Below, piece after piece: positions 8,867 through 17,118 of a stretch of DNA of 64,000 nt (position 1 is its first letter; each line of letters starts with the position of its first letter). Source of the stretch: Aliigemmobacter aestuarii (lineage in GTDB: Bacteria > Pseudomonadota > Alphaproteobacteria > Rhodobacterales > Rhodobacteraceae); the NCBI RefSeq assembly GCF_004799285.1, contig NZ_SSND01000005.1, forward strand, positions 186,001 through 250,000. The letters are read 5' to 3'. A model generated the notes under the pieces. The model saw only the letters and a program-made list of their open reading frames with translations, was not told where the DNA came from and did not search any database. The translations under genes and the position numbers were made by a program.

Positions 8867-9441
8867 GCCGACACCCATTCGACGACCCTGCCCAGATCGG
8901 GGCGCGGGCGGTCGGGCGGGGGCGTGGTTTCGGTGCCGATGTGAAGGATGCCCGCCACACGTTCGCCCGGACGCAGGCCGAAGGCGTCGGCGGCGAAGGT
9001 CGCGTCATGCGCGACCCAGCCGGTAAGCCAGCAGGCCCCCCAGCCATCGGCCAGCGCGGCATTCAGAAGGCCAAGGCAGACGGCACCCGCCGACAGAAGC
9101 TGTTCGACCTCGGGGACCTTGTCGGATGCCTTCGGGGCCGAGACGACGACCACGGCCAGCGGGCTCTGTTCGAACTGCGACCGTCCCTTCAGCGTCTTTT
9201 CGTCGTCAAGCCCAAGCGTCCTTGCGCGTGCCTCGGCCAGACCTGCCAGCCGTTCCAGCGCGGGCCGTTCCAGCACGACCAGCCGCCAGGGTTCCAGCTT
9301 GCCGTGATCGGGCACCCGGACCGCCGCCGTCAGAATCCGCATCAGCGCGGCACGGTCGGGCACGGGGGCGGCCAGGGTCTTGGCCGGGCGCGACCGGCGG
9401 GTCAGCAGGAAATCCAGCGCGGCAGGGTTCGGCGTGGGCAT
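8863..9441 (-). CDS. Nitroreductase family protein (YdjA-like)
   Basis: 192 residues. LLTRRSRPAKTL provides the usual FMN-phosphate-binding start, PDHGKLEPWRLVVL the substrate/FMN region, and CLGLLNAALADGWGACWLTGWVAHD with LRPGERVAGILHIGT the conserved C-terminal half, close to the small YdjA-type flavin oxidoreductases. ATG 9441 follows GAAAGGTG with good spacing; the frame also offers 9456. It is cotranscribed with the EI24-like gene through a 4-bp overlap. The physiological substrate is unknown. Confidence 0.88.
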   Translation of the reverse strand: MPTPNPAALDFLLTRRSRPAKTLAAPVPDRAALMRILTAAVRVPDHGKLEPWRLVVLERPALERLAGLAEARARTLGLDDEKTLKGRSQFEQSPLAVVVVSAPKASDKVPEVEQLLSAGAVCLGLLNAALADGWGACWLTGWVAHDATFAADAFGLRPGERVAGILHIGTETTPPPDRPRPDLGRVVEWVSA

Positions 9442-9602
9442 GGCAGCACCTTTCAATCGTTCCTCCCGATGTCGGGGATTGTGCCGCCAGCGTCAAGGTG
9501 GCGGCAAAGGATTGCCGGGTGGCGCGGTCCGCGTAGCGGGCCTCTGGTCCGCTGTCCAGCGGAAGGGTATGAAGGCCTGAACGCTCCTTGACCGAGGTCG
9601 CC

Positions 9603-10097
9603 ATGTCCCGTCCCGCTGCCCTGTCCCGCCGCACTGCCGTTGTCCTGATCGCCGCCGCCGCCCTGTCGGGATGCGGGGGCAGGCGCGGGCGGGGGGATGG
9701 CAAAAGGCTTGCCGCCTCAACCGCCAACCTTCACCCCGGCGAGACGCCCGAGATGCGGGCGCTGATCCGCAAATATGCGGCGATCCACGACATCCCCGAA
9801 AGCCTGCTGCACCGGGTGATCCAGCGCGAAAGCGGCTATAACGCGGGCGCGCGCAATGGCCCCTATTGGGGGCTGATGCAGATCCTGCCGCAGACGGCCC
9901 GCACGATGGGATACCGCGGCAGCCCGCAGGGTCTTCTGGATGCCGAAACCAACCTGAAATACGCCGGGCGCTATCTGCGCGGCGCGTGGCTTGTCGCGGA
10001 CGGCAGCGAAGAGCGCGCGATCATGTGGTATGCGAGCGGCTACTACTACGAGGCCAAGCGCCGCGGCTTGCTGGAAGAAACCGGGCTGCGCGGCTGA
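9603..10097 (+). CDS. Lytic transglycosylase (SLT domain) lipoprotein
   Basis: 164 residues. The N-terminus SRRTAVVLIAAAALSGC is a lipoprotein signal with lipobox LSGC. The SLT fold follows: IPESLLHRVIQRESGYNAGARNGPYWGLMQILPQTARTMGYRG, with the catalytic Glu in RES and the GLMQI and AxxMG motifs, then NLKYAGRYLR and ends with YASGYYY. It cleaves peptidoglycan glycan strands at the outer membrane or periplasm. ATG 9603 is preferred over an upstream TTG at 9588. Confidence 0.9.
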   Translation: MSRPAALSRRTAVVLIAAAALSGCGGRRGRGDGKRLAASTANLHPGETPEMRALIRKYAAIHDIPESLLHRVIQRESGYNAGARNGPYWGLMQILPQTARTMGYRGSPQGLLDAETNLKYAGRYLRGAWLVADGSEERAIMWYASGYYYEAKRRGLLEETGLRG

Positions 10098-10117
10098 TCG
10101 GGCGCGCCTGGCCGCCC

Positions 10118-11221
10118 TCAGCCCAGGTGGAACGCGGCCATTTCGTCGATCACCTCGTCGATCAGCGCCTGAAAGCGCGGTCCGGGCTGCTGGCCCGCCA
10201 CCCGCGCATCCAGCGGGTCGGGGGCAATGATGGCGCTGCCTGCCAGTGTCTCGATCACGGCATGTCCGCAGAAGGGCACATAGGCCTCGGAATAGCCGCC
10301 CTCATGCACCATGACGACGCGGCCGCCACACAGTCGATCCGCCGCCTGCATCACCTGCCGGGTCATCTGGCGGAAGGTGTCGGCCGAACACAGCATCCGC
10401 GCCAGCGGATCAAAGGCCGAGGCATCGAAGCCGCAGGCGACGATCACGACATCGGGGCGGAACCTGTCCAGCGCCGGGATCACGACGCGGTCCATCGCGC
10501 GCAGGTATCCGGCGTGGCCGGTCGCCGCCGGCAGCGGCAGGTTGATGTTGAAACCCTCGCCCGCGCCCCGGCCGCGTTCCGCCAGCCCGCCCGTGTCGGC
10601 GGGATAGACGCCTTCCTGATGCAGCGAGATCGTCATCACGTCATCGCGGTCGTAGAAAATCGCCTCGGTCCCGTTGCCGTGATGCACGTCCCAGTCGATC
10701 ACCGCGAAGCGCTCTGCAAGCCCTGCCGCGCGTGCGTGTTGGATGGCCACGGCGATGTTGTTCAGAAGGCAGAACCCGTTCGGCCAGTCGGGCAGGCAGT
10801 GATGCCCCGGCGGGCGGGACAGGGCGTAGGCGTTGGCCATCTCGCCCTTCAGGACCGCCGCAAGCGCCGCCTGTGCCAGCCCCGCCGACAGCGCCGCGAT
10901 TTCATAGCCGCCGGGGCCGAAGGGCGTGCGCAGGCCCATGTTGCCGCCACCCGCATCCGACAGGCGCTTGAATTCGTCCAGATAGGCGGCGGGATGGATG
11001 CGCAGCAGGTCTTCGCGCGCGGCCTCCGGGGCGCTTCGGCAGTCGAGTTCCCGCGAAAGCCCGGTCACGTCCAGCAGGTTCTTCAGCCGCCGCTTGGTTT
11101 CGGGGTTCTCGGGCAGGCCGGGGGGCAGGGGCTGCACCAGCCCGCCCACGGGCATCAGGAAGGCAAAGTTGCCGCCGCCGTGCCAGAAACACCGTTCATC
11201 CCAGAAAAAGCCCGTGGTCAT
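10118..11221 (-). CDS. Histone deacetylase-family hydrolase (class II type)
   Basis: 367 residues of the arginase/deacetylase superfamily. SRPPGHHCLPDWPNGFCLLNNIAVA, the metal-binding IDWDVHHGNGTEAIF (Asp and His ligands), SLHQEGVYPADTG and ACGFDASAFDPLA are all present, so the zinc site appears intact. Bacterial members act on acetylated polyamines or other small acylamides; the substrate here is unknown. ATG 11221 follows GCGGAGGACGGG; the frame extends to 11272 but would overlap the divergent DUF167 start. It starts 50 bp from that gene. Confidence 0.9.
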   Translation of the reverse strand: MTTGFFWDERCFWHGGGNFAFLMPVGGLVQPLPPGLPENPETKRRLKNLLDVTGLSRELDCRSAPEAAREDLLRIHPAAYLDEFKRLSDAGGGNMGLRTPFGPGGYEIAALSAGLAQAALAAVLKGEMANAYALSRPPGHHCLPDWPNGFCLLNNIAVAIQHARAAGLAERFAVIDWDVHHGNGTEAIFYDRDDVMTISLHQEGVYPADTGGLAERGRGAGEGFNINLPLPAATGHAGYLRAMDRVVIPALDRFRPDVVIVACGFDASAFDPLARMLCSADTFRQMTRQVMQAADRLCGGRVVMVHEGGYSEAYVPFCGHAVIETLAGSAIIAPDPLDARVAGQQPGPRFQALIDEVIDEMAAFHLG

Positions 11222-11271
11222 CCCGTCCTCCGCATTTGCGGGCAGGGTAAAGGGCGGATAGGCTGGCCGCA

Positions 11272-11523
11272 ATGACCGACCTGAGCCACCTTGCCCTGCC
11301 CGGTGCCGAGATCGCCGTGCGAGTCACTCCGCGCGCCAGCCGCGAACGTCTGGTGCTGGAGGACGGGGCGATCCGCATCCATGTGACGGCGGTGCCCGAA
11401 GACGGGCGTGCCAACCGTGCGGTGCAGGAGGTTCTGGCCCGTGCCCTTGGGCTGGCCAAGTCGCGGCTGACGCTGATCCGCGGGCACAGCGCGCGCGACA
11501 AGGTGTTTCGCGTGGATCCCTGA
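11272..11523 (+). CDS. DUF167 family protein (YggU-like)
   Basis: 83 residues: EIAVRVTPRASRERLVLEDGAIRIHVTAVPEDGRANRAVQEVLARALGLAKSRLTLIRGHSARDKVFRV. The TPRASR, VPEDGRANRAV and RGHSARDK segments are the standard conserved motifs of this small alpha/beta family, whose function is unknown. It is divergent from the HDAC-like gene. The assignment is secure at family level. Confidence 0.9.
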   Translation: MTDLSHLALPGAEIAVRVTPRASRERLVLEDGAIRIHVTAVPEDGRANRAVQEVLARALGLAKSRLTLIRGHSARDKVFRVDP

Positions 11524-11556
11524 GGCTGCGGGGAATGGGGCGGGGTAAGGGGCGGC

Positions 11557-11817
11557 TCAGGCGCCGTCGGCGTCAGGCGCCGCCGGACCTTCCTCGATCC
11601 GATAGCTGCCTTCGGGCAGGTTCAGCGCAGCGGCCAGATCCCGCAACTGCGCCATCGACAGGGTGATGCGCACCGGTTCATCGCTGATCGGGTCGATCTG
11701 TTCCAGCGTCACGCAATCGTCAAAGGCGTTGATCGTCACATCCTCGAAAAGGCCAGCGTGGCCTTCGTCGATGAGCGTGATCACGGTGGAATCGAATTCG
11801 TGCTCGATGGTGAACAT
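11557..11817 (-). CDS. Conserved hypothetical protein, 86 aa
   Basis: An acidic 86-residue protein starting MFTIEHEFDSTVITLIDEGHAGLFEDVTINAFDDCVTLEQID. It has no signal peptide, membrane segment or motif that I can name. It reads as a compact beta-rich domain followed by a helix (LSMAQLRDLAAALNL) and a disordered acidic tail. It converges on the DUF167 gene with a 33-bp gap. The codon pattern (GC-rich third positions, good start) supports a real gene. Confidence 0.65.
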   Translation of the reverse strand: MFTIEHEFDSTVITLIDEGHAGLFEDVTINAFDDCVTLEQIDPISDEPVRITLSMAQLRDLAAALNLPEGSYRIEEGPAAPDADGA

Positions 11818-11954
11818 GCCGTCAGGCTAGGGCAGGGGCGTTTGCGCTTCAACGCTAAAAACACCTTTGCGCGAGCCGGGCGTTTGCGCCGTCTCGGGCC
11901 TTTTCAAGGCCGGGTGGTTTGCTACCTTGAGCGCAAAGAAGGATGCCGCCCCCG

Positions 11955-12701
11955 ATGCCCCAGTTTGCCCTGTTCCGTGGTCTTGTCGCTGCCGCCGGCC
12001 TTGCGCTGGTGGCGGCCTGCGTGCCGGTTGCGCCACCATCGCCCCCGCCCTCTTCGTCGCCCGAGGTTCCGGCTGTCGGGGTTGCCCCCCAGCCGCCCAT
12101 CGTTCCCCCGCGCGAGGCCGCGCGCAACTTCGTCACCGTCGTCCAGCGGGTCAAGCCGGTGGCCGAGGCCGTCTGCCGGGAAACGACGCGTGGTGTTCCC
12201 TGCGATCTTCAGATCGTGGTGGATGACAGGCCCGGTCTGCCGCCGAACGCCTACCAGACGCTGGACCGCTTCGGCCGGCCGATCGTCGCCTTCACCGTCG
12301 CGCTGATCGCGGATGCCCGAAATGAGGACGAACTGGCCTTCGTCATGGGCCACGAGGCCGCGCATCACATCGCCGGTCATATCCCGCGCCAGCAGGAGAC
12401 CGCGCTGACGGGTGCGCTGGTGGCGGGGGTGCTGGCCAGCGTTTCGGGGGCCGATCCCGAAGCGATCCGCCAAGCGCAGGATATCGGCGCCACGCTGGGG
12501 GCGCGCACCTTTTCGAAGGAATTCGAGCTTGAGGCGGACCAGCTTGGCACGATCATCGCGCATCGGGCCGGATATGATCCGCTGCGGGGCGCGCAGTTCT
12601 TCACCCGCCTTCCCGATCCGGGCGACCGATTCCTCGGCAGCCACCCGCCAAATGGCGAACGGATCGCCGCCGTGCGCGCCACGCTGGACAGGTTGCGCTG
12701 A
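11955..12701 (+). CDS. M48 family metalloprotease, lipoprotein
   Basis: 248 residues. The N-terminus FRGLVAAAGLALVAAC is a lipoprotein signal, followed by a proline/serine-rich linker. The protease domain has the zinc motif HEAAHH (in FVMGHEAAHHIAGH) and the third-ligand region FELEADQLG, and ends SHPPNGERIAAVRA as in Oma1/BepA/YcaL-type M48 peptidases. It probably works in periplasmic or outer-membrane protein quality control. ATG 11955 gives the best signal peptide; ATG 11943 in the same frame is an alternative. Confidence 0.88.
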   Translation: MPQFALFRGLVAAAGLALVAACVPVAPPSPPPSSSPEVPAVGVAPQPPIVPPREAARNFVTVVQRVKPVAEAVCRETTRGVPCDLQIVVDDRPGLPPNAYQTLDRFGRPIVAFTVALIADARNEDELAFVMGHEAAHHIAGHIPRQQETALTGALVAGVLASVSGADPEAIRQAQDIGATLGARTFSKEFELEADQLGTIIAHRAGYDPLRGAQFFTRLPDPGDRFLGSHPPNGERIAAVRATLDRLR

Positions 12702-12766
12702 ACCGGCTTGCGGGGCGGCGCGATCCGGGTCAGCCTGAAGACGTCTGACAGCGGCGGAGAACCGGG

Positions 12767-14026
12767 ATGATTGCGGGCTGGCTGTTCCGCCTGAAGCGGC
12801 AGGTGGAAAAACTCTGGGTCACCGCAGTGCTTTATGCGCTTCTGGCGGTGGCGACCGTGGGGCTCACGCGGGTCATCGGCCCCTGGGTGCCGCAGGGGCT
12901 GGGTTCGGGGCTGGATGCGGCGGTTCTGGAAAGCGTGCTGACGATCCTCGCGTCGTCCATGCTGACGGTGACGACCTTTTCGCTGGGGATCATGCTGACC
13001 GCCTTTTCGACGGCCGCCGCCAGCATCACCCCGCGGGCGATCGAGCTTCTGATGCGCGACCGCACGACGCAGCAGGTTCTGTCGGTTTTCCTGGGGGCCT
13101 TCATCTTTGGCCTCGTGGCGCTGATTGCGGTGAAGGCGGGGCTTTACGGCGACCGGGGGCGGTTGGTGCTGTTTGCGGTGACCGTGGGTGTGGTGGTTCT
13201 GGTTGTCATGGCCATGTTGCGCTGGATCGCCCACCTGACCCGGTTCGGCCGGCGCGGCGATACCAACGACCGGATCGAATCCGCCGCGGCGCGCGCCTTG
13301 CAGCAGCGGATCAGGGCGCCCTATCTGGGAGGCCACCGGCTGGCCGCGCCCCCGCCCGGCGACGCGGTGGCCGTGCTGCCGCAGGCCACGGGCTATGTGC
13401 AGTATGTCGACATGGGCGCGCTTCAGGCAGCGGCCGAGGCGGCGGGGGCGCGGGTCTGGCTTGATGTCCTGCCCGGCTCTTTCGTCCATCCGGGCGCGCC
13501 GGTCTGCCGGATCAGCGCGCCCGCGGATGTCGCAGCGTTCCGCAGCGCCTTTGGCATCGGGGCGGCGCGGACCTTCGAGCAGGACCCCCGCTTCGGCCTC
13601 TGCGTTCTGGCCGAGGTTGCCGAACGTGCCCTGTCGCCCGCCGTCAACGACCCCGGCAGCGCGATCGAGATCCTGTCGCGCGTCGTGCGATTGTTGGCCG
13701 ACTGGTCGGAGCCGGCGGATCCCGAACTGCTTTTCCCCTCGGTCTGGGTGCCGCCGTTGCGGATCGAGGACATGTTCGAGGATGTCTTCGATCCGATCGC
13801 CCGTGACGGGGCGGGCGTCTTCTCGGTCCAAGCGCGCGTGCAGAAATCGCTTCTGGCGCTGGTCCGGATCGATCCGGCCCGGTTCGGTCGTGCCGCCGTC
13901 GAGCAATCCGGTCGTGCCCTGCGGCGGGCAAAGGCCGAAATGCTGCCCGAGGATCACGAACGCCTTGCCGGGATCGCCGCGGAAATCGCGGCCCTTGCCG
14001 AACCCCGCGCCGCACCGGGGATCTGA
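12767..14026 (+). CDS. DUF2254 family membrane protein
   Basis: 419 residues with hydrophobic helices in the first half (VTAVLYALLAVATVGLTRVI; VLSVFLGAFIFGLVALIAV; LVLFAVTVGVVVLVVMAML). The conserved segment LTVTTFSLGIMLTAFSTAAASITPRAIELLMRDRTTQQVLSVF is diagnostic of DUF2254, and a soluble C-terminal domain follows (ALSPAVNDPGSAIEILSRVVRLL). The function is unknown. The stop codon lies inside a 12-bp perfect tandem duplication (see the repeat entry at 14014). Confidence 0.87.
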   Translation: MIAGWLFRLKRQVEKLWVTAVLYALLAVATVGLTRVIGPWVPQGLGSGLDAAVLESVLTILASSMLTVTTFSLGIMLTAFSTAAASITPRAIELLMRDRTTQQVLSVFLGAFIFGLVALIAVKAGLYGDRGRLVLFAVTVGVVVLVVMAMLRWIAHLTRFGRRGDTNDRIESAAARALQQRIRAPYLGGHRLAAPPPGDAVAVLPQATGYVQYVDMGALQAAAEAAGARVWLDVLPGSFVHPGAPVCRISAPADVAAFRSAFGIGAARTFEQDPRFGLCVLAEVAERALSPAVNDPGSAIEILSRVVRLLADWSEPADPELLFPSVWVPPLRIEDMFEDVFDPIARDGAGVFSVQARVQKSLLALVRIDPARFGRAAVEQSGRALRRAKAEMLPEDHERLAGIAAEIAALAEPRAAPGI

Positions 14027-14037
14027 CCGGGGATCTG
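14014..14037. repeat. 12-bp tandem duplication across the DUF2254 stop codon
   Basis: Two perfect copies of ACCGGGGATCTG (14014-14025 and 14026-14037). The stop TGA (14024-14026) spans the junction, so the second copy is a relic of the gene's 3' end placed in the untranslated region. Confidence 0.85.
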
Positions 14038-14138
14038 ACGGCACGCGGCCTTTGCCCCTTGCCTTGATCTGCATCAATGCGCCCGTGCCGAACGTGGCTC
14101 AGGCTTGGTGGAATGACTTCATCCGGAGGGATGCGCAG

Positions 14139-14399
14139 ATGATCGGATATGTGGATGCCCCGCGGGCATGGTGGTTGACCCATGGCATGGCCCGCACGGT
14201 GGGGGTGAACCTGCCGCGCGCGGTGATCGAAGGATGGCTGACACGGGCGGAACTCGCCGGGCTGGTGGACCGCTGCCAGACCTGCGGAAAGGCCGCCGAT
14301 TGCACCTCGTGGCTGGCGGTCAGCCCGGTGCCGCAAGAGGGCCTGCCCACCTTCTGCTGCAACAAGGCCGAGATCGAGGCGCTGACGCCCGAGCCCTGA
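14139..14399 (+). CDS. DUF6455 family small cysteine-rich protein
   Basis: 86 residues from ATG 14139, which lies 8 nt after GGAGGG. The C-terminal half carries C-x2-C-x5-C (CQTCGKAADC) and FCCNKAEIEAL, five Cys in all, the pattern of the small DUF6455 proteins of Rhodobacterales. The helix LPRAVIEGWLTRAELAGLVDRC precedes it. A metal or iron-sulfur site is plausible but unproven. The long open frame upstream (from 13395) is a shadow of the DUF2254 gene. Confidence 0.75.
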   Translation: MIGYVDAPRAWWLTHGMARTVGVNLPRAVIEGWLTRAELAGLVDRCQTCGKAADCTSWLAVSPVPQEGLPTFCCNKAEIEALTPEP

Positions 14400-14497
14400 G
14401 ACGGGGCCCGGTCTTTGTCCGTTTCGGGCTGGCAGCCGCGCAGCCCGGACGATAGCCTTGTGCAAAACCTGACAAGGCGGGCGACGGGCGGGCGGCG

Positions 14498-14863
14498 ATG
14501 GTTATCCTTGACAAGATGGTCAGTGACCGGGGGTCCAGGTATGCCGTTTCGGGCGCCCCCGTGGCGGGTCGGGACGGCATCGCGGATTTCCTGGCCGGCC
14601 TGAAACGCGACCGCAAGTTCGCGCGCGCCACCCACAATTCCTGGGCCTGCGTCCTGTCGGACGAGGGGCCTGTCAAGAACGACGACGGCGAAAGCGGCGC
14701 GGGCGCGATCATCCTGAAGATGCTGGAACGCGAGGGGCTGACCGATCACGTGATCTGCGTCACCCGCTGGTATGGCGGCACCCACTTGGGGGGCGACAGG
14801 TTCGCCCATGTGGTGACCTGCGTCCGCGCCTATCTTGAACACATGCGCGCGTCGGGCGGCTGA
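14498..14863 (+). CDS. IMPACT/YigZ N-terminal domain protein
   Basis: 121 residues: FARATHNSWACVLSDEGPVKNDDGESGAGAIILKMLEREGLTDHVICVTRWYGGTHLGGDRFAHVVTCVRAYLE. ATHN, the DDGE(S)GAG and the VTRWYGGTHLGGDRF motifs are the signature of the UPF0029/IMPACT family. Unlike YigZ (about 200 residues) it lacks the C-terminal domain, so it is a single-domain version. The family has been linked to translation-related regulation in eukaryotes; the bacterial role is uncertain. Confidence 0.87.
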   Translation: MVILDKMVSDRGSRYAVSGAPVAGRDGIADFLAGLKRDRKFARATHNSWACVLSDEGPVKNDDGESGAGAIILKMLEREGLTDHVICVTRWYGGTHLGGDRFAHVVTCVRAYLEHMRASGG

Positions 14864-14902
14864 GCGTTTCACGCCGCCGCCCCGCCGATCAGGGGCCGCC
14901 GA

Positions 14903-15145
14903 TCAAAGACCCTTATGCGCCCCGTCGCAGAAAGGGGCCTTTGCGCTGTGCTTGCAGCCGCAAAGGAAGGCGGTCTTCGCCTCTTCGGCGGTGAATTTCG
15001 TGGGGACAAAGTCGGTGCCCTTGTGGCTGCCGTCGCAGAAGGGCTGCTTCGCCGACTTGCCGCAGGCGCACCAGAAATAGGTCTTGCCCGCCTCAAGTTC
15101 GACCTTGAAGGGGGATTTCTGGGCGATCTGCGGTGCGTCGGTCAT
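14903..15145 (-). CDS. Double CDGSH iron-sulfur domain protein
   Basis: 80 residues with two tandem CDGSH motifs: CACGKSAKQPFCDGSHKG (about 26-43) and CGCKHSAKAPFCDGAHKG (about 62-79). Each C-x-C-x8-C-x3-H set is expected to bind a 2Fe-2S cluster with 3Cys-1His coordination, like the mitochondrial CISD3 type. ATG 15145 begins the conserved domain; longer in-frame extensions lack conservation. It is likely a soluble redox or iron-sulfur transfer protein. Confidence 0.92.
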   Translation of the reverse strand: MTDAPQIAQKSPFKVELEAGKTYFWCACGKSAKQPFCDGSHKGTDFVPTKFTAEEAKTAFLCGCKHSAKAPFCDGAHKGL

Positions 15146-15284
15146 GGCTGGCTTTCCCTTGCGGATGGCTGTGGTTGGCAGGCTTTCGCGCAGAAGGTGG
15201 GGCAGGGGCGGGGGCAGGTCAAGCGACTGTCGAATTCGGCGGGTGAATGTGCTATGCGTTCCGCAACCGGAAGGAGATCGCCCG

Positions 15285-15593
15285 ATGCGTGCCGCCCAGA
15301 TCCTGCCCACCCTGTTCCTGCCGCTTGCGGGTCTTGCCGCCTGCATGCCCGCCCCGGCCCCCACGGATGCCGGCCCCGAAAGCCTGCCCCTGATGGGCGG
15401 CTACCGGGCCGAGGCCGACCCCTGCCGCCGGGTGGGCGAGGACGCCTTCACCAACCAGTTCCTTGATGACAGTGCCGATCTGGTGGCCTGCCCCGCGGGG
15501 ATGGAGAACATGGGCGTCTTCGTCACCGAAACCGGCGCCGTGCAGGTGGCCGAAGCGGCCGGGTTCGTGCTGTTCAGCGTGCCGCGTGGGTAG
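15285..15593 (+). CDS. Small putative lipoprotein
   Basis: 102 residues from ATG 15285, preceded by AAGGAG (15271-15276). AAQILPTLFLPLAGLAAC is a lipoprotein signal with lipobox LAAC. The mature part contains PLMGGYRAEADPCRRVGEDAFTNQFLDDSADLVACP, a pattern seen in small proteins related to peptidase-inhibitor I78-like folds; I do not assign a function with confidence. It converges on rimO with a 3-bp gap. Confidence 0.7.
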   Translation: MRAAQILPTLFLPLAGLAACMPAPAPTDAGPESLPLMGGYRAEADPCRRVGEDAFTNQFLDDSADLVACPAGMENMGVFVTETGAVQVAEAAGFVLFSVPRG

Positions 15594-15596
15594 GGG

Positions 15597-16988
15597 TCAA
15601 TCGACCCGCCCCCACAGGTCGTATTCCCCGGCCTCGTCCACCGTGACGGTGACGAAATCACCCGGCGCCAGCCCTTCGAAACCTTCATCGATGAAGAGGT
15701 TCCCGTCGATCTCCGGGGCGTCGGCCATGGTGCGGCAGGTGGCGCCCTCCTCGTCGACCTCGTCCACGATCACCCGCATCGTCCGGCCCACCTTGGCGGC
15801 CAGCTTCGCCTCGGAAATGGCCTGGGCCTTTTCCATGAAGCGGTCCCACCGTTCCTGTTTGACCTCGGGGGCGACATGATCGGGCAGGTCGTTCGACCGC
15901 GCGCCCTTGACGTTTTCATACTGGAAGCAGCCCACCCGATCCAGTTGCGCCTCGTCCAGCCAGTCCAGCAGGGTCTGGAATTCCTCTTCCGTCTCGCCGG
16001 GGTAGCCGACGATGAAGGTGGACCGCAGGGTGATGTCGGGGCAGTCGCGCCGCCAGGCGGCGATCTCGTCCAGCGTCTTCGCTGCCGCCGCGGGCCGCGC
16101 CATGCGTTTCAGCGTGTCGGGATGGGCGTGCTGGAAGGGGATGTCCAGATAGGGCAGGATCAGCCCCTCGGCCATCAGCGGAACCAGATCGCGCACATGC
16201 GGGTAGGGGTAGACATAGTGCAGCCGCACCCAAAGCTCGCCCCCTGCGCCAAGCCGGCCCAGTTCGCGGGCAAGATCGATGATATGGGCGCGCACCTCGC
16301 CGCCCTTCCAGGGCGAAAGGTCATGCTTGCGGTCCACCCCATAGGCCGAGGTGTCCTGGCTGATGACCAGAAGTTCCTTCACCCCCGCCTCGACCAGCTT
16401 TTCGGCCTCGCGCAGGATGGCATGGGCCGGGCGGCTGACCAGGCGCCCGCGCATGTCGGGGATGATGCAGAACTTGCACTTGTGGTTGCAGCCTTCGGAA
16501 ATCTTCAGATAGCTGTAGTGCCGCGGCGTCAGCGTCACGCCCGAGGCGGGCAGAAGGTCGATGAACGGGTCGGGCGCGGGCGGCACGGCGGTGTGCACGG
16601 CGTCCAGAACGGATTCGTACTGATGCGGGCCGGTCACCGCCAGCACCTTCGGATGCGCGCCGGTGATGTAGTCCGGTTCCGCCCCCAGACAGCCGGTCAC
16701 GATCACGCGGCCGTTTTCGCGCAGCGCCTCGCCGATGGCGTCCAGGCTTTCGGCCTTGGCGCTGTCCAGAAAGCCGCAGGTGTTCACGATCACCGCGTCG
16801 GCGCCCTTGTAGTCGGGGCTGATGGCATAGCCTTCGGCGCGCAGCCGCGTCAGGATGCGTTCGCTGTCCACCAGCGCCTTGGGACAGCCGAGGCTGACCA
16901 TGCCGATGGTCGGCTGACCCTCGCGCCGTTCGTCGGGAACATGGGCGCGGGCAAGGTCAGGGCGGAGGTTGGGCGGGTTCTGGGACAT
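15597..16988 (-). CDS. rimO: Ribosomal protein uS12 methylthiotransferase RimO
   Basis: 463 residues. The N-terminal UPF0004 domain has the three cluster cysteines ([31 protein letters not shown]). The radical-SAM motif is CNHKCKFC (C-x3-C-x2-C) with [11 protein letters not shown] after it, and a C-terminal TRAM domain ends the protein. VSLGCPK and GFLDSA are typical of RimO rather than MiaB. It methylthiolates the conserved Asp of ribosomal protein S12. ATG 16988 (MSQNPPNL) is chosen; the in-frame codons upstream are not conserved. Confidence 0.96.
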   Translation of the reverse strand: MSQNPPNLRPDLARAHVPDERREGQPTIGMVSLGCPKALVDSERILTRLRAEGYAISPDYKGADAVIVNTCGFLDSAKAESLDAIGEALRENGRVIVTGCLGAEPDYITGAHPKVLAVTGPHQYESVLDAVHTAVPPAPDPFIDLLPASGVTLTPRHYSYLKISEGCNHKCKFCIIPDMRGRLVSRPAHAILREAEKLVEAGVKELLVISQDTSAYGVDRKHDLSPWKGGEVRAHIIDLARELGRLGAGGELWVRLHYVYPYPHVRDLVPLMAEGLILPYLDIPFQHAHPDTLKRMARPAAAAKTLDEIAAWRRDCPDITLRSTFIVGYPGETEEEFQTLLDWLDEAQLDRVGCFQYENVKGARSNDLPDHVAPEVKQERWDRFMEKAQAISEAKLAAKVGRTMRVIVDEVDEEGATCRTMADAPEIDGNLFIDEGFEGLAPGDFVTVTVDEAGEYDLWGRVD

Positions 16989-17118
16989 TCGGCGCATATA
17001 GCGGCGAATCACGCCCTCGGGTAGGGGGCGCTTCAGGTCACGTGCCGCCATGGGTTTCCCTTGCGGGACGCGTGCTTTCGTGGTCTGGCTGGCGGGGTAA
17101 CGATTTGCGGGGTTGGCC